Made by a program: the position numbers and the translations under genes. From positions 1 to 64,000 of the forward strand of contig DXHY01000047.1 of the NCBI GenBank assembly GCA_019113175.1: DNA of 64,000 bases, written 5' to 3'. This DNA is from Candidatus Eisenbergiella stercoravium. GTDB lineage: Bacteria > Bacillota > Clostridia > Lachnospirales > Lachnospiraceae. Shown here piece by piece: positions 61,368-64,000 of the stretch; positions within the stretch are counted from its first letter, which is position 1, and each line of letters opens with the position of its first letter. The notes under the pieces are model-generated. The model did not search any database. It saw nothing but the letters and a program-made list of their open reading frames with translations, and was not told the origin of the DNA.

Positions 61368-61415
61368 CTGCGGCTTCGCAATTTAACAATTTTCCTGCAT
61401 CCGCGGTTATCCGTC

Positions 61416-62174
61416 TTATCCGGCGATCCAGCCGCCGTCTACCACCAGCACGTCGCCATTCACATAGGAAGAATCATCGCTGGCAAGGAAAAGGGCTGCG
61501 GAAGCAATCTGGGCTGCACTTCCCGGTTCCGGCGCGCAGGCGAGCACCTGCTTCACCCTGCCGTAGCCGGCCATGTTGGGCTGACCCATGGATGAGCTGA
61601 TCTCCGTAGCAATACCTCCGGGAGCGATGGCGTTACAGCGGATGCCGTCCGGCATATACATAAACGCGGTGTTTTTCGTCATGGAAACCAGCGCGGCCTT
61701 GGATGCACAGTAAGCCGCTCCGGCACAGGTACGCATGGATCCCACGGATGCCACATTGATAATGGATCCTCCGCTTTTCTGGGCCAGGAAAACCTGTACC
61801 GCCTTTCTCATGGCATACATGGGCGCATAGGTATTCACCTTCATCACATGGTCAAACCGGTCGTTTGTCACATCCCCGATAGGACTCATATCGTCCATCA
61901 CTCCCGCGTTGTTCACCAGCACATCCAGCCGTCCGAATCTGCTGACAGCAAGATCGATCATTGCCTCATTCGTTTCTTCCAGAGAAATATCTCCGGGGAA
62001 GATTTCCACTTTCCCGGCTTCCTCCTTCAGCGACTCCGCCAGCTCCTCCAGCCGTTCCTTCCTTCTTGCAACCGCAACCACAGAAGCTCCCTCTTTCACG
62101 AACAGCTCCACGATCGCCTTACCCATACCGGAGGACGCTCCGGTTACAACAACAGCCTTGTTTTCCAGTTTCAT
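61416..62174 (-). CDS. SDR-family oxidoreductase
   Basis: 252 residues. Glycine motif TGASSGMGKAIVE, NNAG, Ser in INVASVGSMRT and active site AAYCASKAALVSMTK. C-terminal DVLVVDGGW. Classical SDR; the substrate is not predictable, though the Arg-rich segment ARRKERLEE after the first strand suggests NADP(H). ATG 62174 has AAGGAGG upstream. Single gene with its own terminator. Confidence 0.9.
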   Translation of the reverse strand: MKLENKAVVVTGASSGMGKAIVELFVKEGASVVAVARRKERLEELAESLKEEAGKVEIFPGDISLEETNEAMIDLAVSRFGRLDVLVNNAGVMDDMSPIGDVTNDRFDHVMKVNTYAPMYAMRKAVQVFLAQKSGGSIINVASVGSMRTCAGAAYCASKAALVSMTKNTAFMYMPDGIRCNAIAPGGIATEISSSMGQPNMAGYGRVKQVLACAPEPGSAAQIASAALFLASDDSSYVNGDVLVVDGGWIAG

Positions 62175-62346
62175 ATTCTCCTCCTTTTCTGCTGCCGGTT
62201 TTATCCGCCTGATTAAAATGAGGCTTCTTCATCCGGCGATTTTCTAAAATCTATTGTATCAGATTTGTCAGAAAATAGATAGGCATTTGTCATATTTTTC
62301 AGACCTTTTAAATCTGAAAAGACCGCTGAGCGCTGTACCCGTGCTT

Positions 62347-64000
62347 TCATAAATCTCTCTTTTTCCATTTCAGAAGGATGGCAGAATTGACGATGACCAG
62401 CACGGAGCCTGCATTATGGACCAGCGCGCCCACCACCGGATTCAGGATTCCCGTGATGGCCAGAATGATTGCAAGAAAATTCAGCGCCATGGAGAAGGTG
62501 AGGTTGCATTTGATGGTAAACATCATCCTGCGTGACAGGGCGAACAGATGTGGAAGCTCCTTCACCTCGTCATCAACCAGTGCGATATCCGCCGCATCCA
62601 CGGCGATATCGCTTCCGACTCCGCCCATGGCGATTCCCACATCCGCTTTTTTCAGCGCCGGCGCATCATTGATGCCGTCTCCGATCATGCAGACAGGGCC
62701 GTTTTCCTTCCGGTATGTACCGATATGCTCCAGCTTATCCTCCGGCAGGCAGCCTGCATATACCTCCCGGATGCCCAGCTTCGCAGCAATGGCGTTTGCG
62801 GCGCTCACATGATCGCCTGTCAGGAGCACCGGGCGGACGCCCAGATCCTGAAGCTTCCGGATCATTCCTGCGCTCTCTGGCCGAAGGGTGTCCGCCAGGG
62901 CGAGAAAGCCTGCCGCCTTACCGTCCAGAGCCAGATAGATCACGGTACAGCCCTGCTCCAGGCAGGTGCCTGCCCTGTTCATGAGAGAAGCCTCCACAGG
63001 CACGCCGTTTTCCTCAAGGAGCTCTCTGTTTCCCGCAAGGATCTGTCTTCCCTCTGCCTGTACCATCACTCCCCGGCCCGGAACCATGGAAAACTGCTCC
63101 GGATCCCCGGGCGTCTTTCCGGTCTTTTCCTGATAACAGTTCACCACGGCCTTTCCCAGCGGATGCTCAGACCTCTTCTCGGCGGCAGCCGCAAGGGCAA
63201 ACAGCTCTTCTCCGCTCAGTCCGTCCATAACGCTCTGCGTTTCCACCACGCGGGGTGTTCCTTCTGTCAGCGTGCCCGTCTTGTCAAAGGCGATGCCTGT
63301 CACCGCGGCGAGCCGTTCCAGAGCGTCGCCCTCGCGGACCAGAAACCCGTGCTTTGTCGCGTTGCCGATCGCCGCCATGATCGCGGTGGGTGTGGCAAGC
63401 ACCAGCGCACAGGGACAGAATACCACCAGGATGGTGACCGCACGGATGATCTCTCCGGTGAAAAGCCAGGTCAGAGCCGCCGCGCTGAGGGCGATCACCA
63501 CGATCCAGGTGGCCCACCGGTCGGCAATTCCAACGATCTTCGCCTTTCCGGCATCTGCGGACTGCACCAGCCGGATCATACGCTGGATGGAGCTATCCTC
63601 CCCAACCCTTTCAGCTTTCATGTCAAAGGAGCCGAACTGGTTGACCGTGCCGCTCTTCACCTCATCTCCCGCTTCCTTGTCCACGGGCAGGGATTCTCCT
63701 GTCATAATGGCCTGATTGATGGAGGTCTGTCCGGAAAGGATAACGCCGTCCACGGGGACCGTTTCTCCGGGCAGCACGCGAAGCACATCTCCCACCTTCA
63801 CCTCGCCCGCCGGAATCAGAGTTTCCGTCTGTCCCGATATCACCCTGGCGGTCTGCGGGGTAAGATGCACCAGGCGTTCAATGCCGGCTCGCGCCTTCGC
63901 CACGGTCACATCCTCCAGCAGAGCGCCCAGCTGCATGATAAACGCCACCTCTCCCGCCGCAAAATCCTCTCCGATAATAACCGAAGCGATCAGCGCAATG
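62347..64000 (-). CDS. Heavy-metal P1B-type ATPase, C-terminal part (5' end outside the window)
   Basis: Open frame continues past base 64000. Visible: the actuator domain with MTGESLPVDKE, the metal-site helix FCPCALVLATPTAI (CPC), the phosphorylation site FDKTGTLTEGTP, HP-locus SEHPLGKAVV, and MIGDGINDAPALKKADVGIA. The final helices carry NPVVGALVHNAGSVLVIVNS. The CPC motif and HN...GS ending favour a soft-metal exporter (Zn/Cd/Cu class); the exact metal is unresolved without the N-terminus. About 550 residues are present. Confidence 0.93.
   Translation of the reverse strand, partial: IALIASVIIGEDFAAGEVAFIMQLGALLEDVTVAKARAGIERLVHLTPQTARVISGQTETLIPAGEVKVGDVLRVLPGETVPVDGVILSGQTSINQAIMTGESLPVDKEAGDEVKSGTVNQFGSFDMKAERVGEDSSIQRMIRLVQSADAGKAKIVGIADRWATWIVVIALSAAALTWLFTGEIIRAVTILVVFCPCALVLATPTAIMAAIGNATKHGFLVREGDALERLAAVTGIAFDKTGTLTEGTPRVVETQSVMDGLSGEELFALAAAAEKRSEHPLGKAVVNCYQEKTGKTPGDPEQFSMVPGRGVMVQAEGRQILAGNRELLEENGVPVEASLMNRAGTCLEQGCTVIYLALDGKAAGFLALADTLRPESAGMIRKLQDLGVRPVLLTGDHVSAANAIAAKLGIREVYAGCLPEDKLEHIGTYRKENGPVCMIGDGINDAPALKKADVGIAMGGVGSDIAVDAADIALVDDEVKELPHLFALSRRMMFTIKCNLTFSMALNFLAIILAITGILNPVVGALVHNAGSVLVIVNSAILLKWKKRDL

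Overview
The window comes from a Gram-positive anaerobe, most likely a Lachnospiraceae-type Clostridiales (inferred from gene content). The pointers are an [FeFe]-hydrogenase operon, an adenosylcobalamin-dependent class II ribonucleotide reductase under tandem NrdR boxes, a GGGtGRT protein paired with a NifU-like scaffold, minCDE, a DUF4317 protein, VanRS-type and bacitracin/lantibiotic-type regulatory modules, and GGAGG ribosome binding sites. Most of the window is GC-rich by eye and nearly all core genes lie on the minus strand. Stretches around 0.1-3.9 kb, 36-41.3 kb and 57-60 kb are visibly AT-richer and hold most of the accessory, regulatory or decayed genes.

Layout. 0.1-3.6 kb: a VanR/VanS-like two-component system, a PBP-type D-Ala-D-Ala carboxypeptidase and, fused to its 3' end, scraps of an alanine/serine racemase (VanT-like) and of a DUF4143 ATPase. 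This looks like the wreck of a VanG-type locus with no ligase. 4-7.5 kb: an NADPH-type FAD/Fe-S electron-transfer subunit coupled to an [FeFe] hydrogenase. 8-12 kb: aminopeptidase C and class II RNR. 12-15.6 kb: a DEAD/DEAH helicase with two membrane segments, coupled to an alpha/beta hydrolase. 15.7-17.7 kb: minCDE. 17.9-25.7 kb: NERD protein, Lhr-type helicase, Dus, ApbE lipoprotein, DUF4317. 26-28.8 kb: UcpA-like SDR, cytidylate-kinase-like protein, FAD oxidoreductase. 29-35.9 kb: a permease, then an HK/RR pair divergent from a BcrAB-like ABC exporter and a lipoprotein, resembling an orphan antibiotic-peptide immunity module. 36-41.3 kb: an AT-rich accessory block with an AgrCA-like pair, a lipoprotein, a toroid/cyclase-like protein and three overlapping tiny genes including DUF4160. 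41.3-46.6 kb: GGGtGRT/NifU-like pair and a TrpXYZ-like ABC importer. 46.7-52.4 kb: LbH protein, topoisomerase III, aspartate-semialdehyde dehydrogenase, argininosuccinate lyase. 52.7-54.3 kb: SsuBC-type ABC genes without a binding protein. 54.3-60.1 kb: a segment bounded by two 155-bp diverged direct repeats, holding a zinc-ribbon protein, a GGDEF protein, pseudogenes, a fluoride channel and an AbiE toxin-antitoxin pair. 60.1-64 kb: a decayed AAA-ATPase gene, an SDR and a metal P-type ATPase that runs off the window.

The most distinctive unexplained structure is a set of intergenic multi-hairpin elements (3.63-3.76, 17.79-17.95, 43.27-43.44, 45.29-45.41 and 47.45-47.57 kb). They have perfect stems, mostly with 3- to 5-base loops. 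Two of them share hairpin order and stem sequence, and two fold into branched, cloverleaf-like shapes. No defence island of a new type is obvious. The best candidates for undescribed biology are these hairpin elements, the membrane-anchored helicase operon and the three-gene DUF4160 operon.
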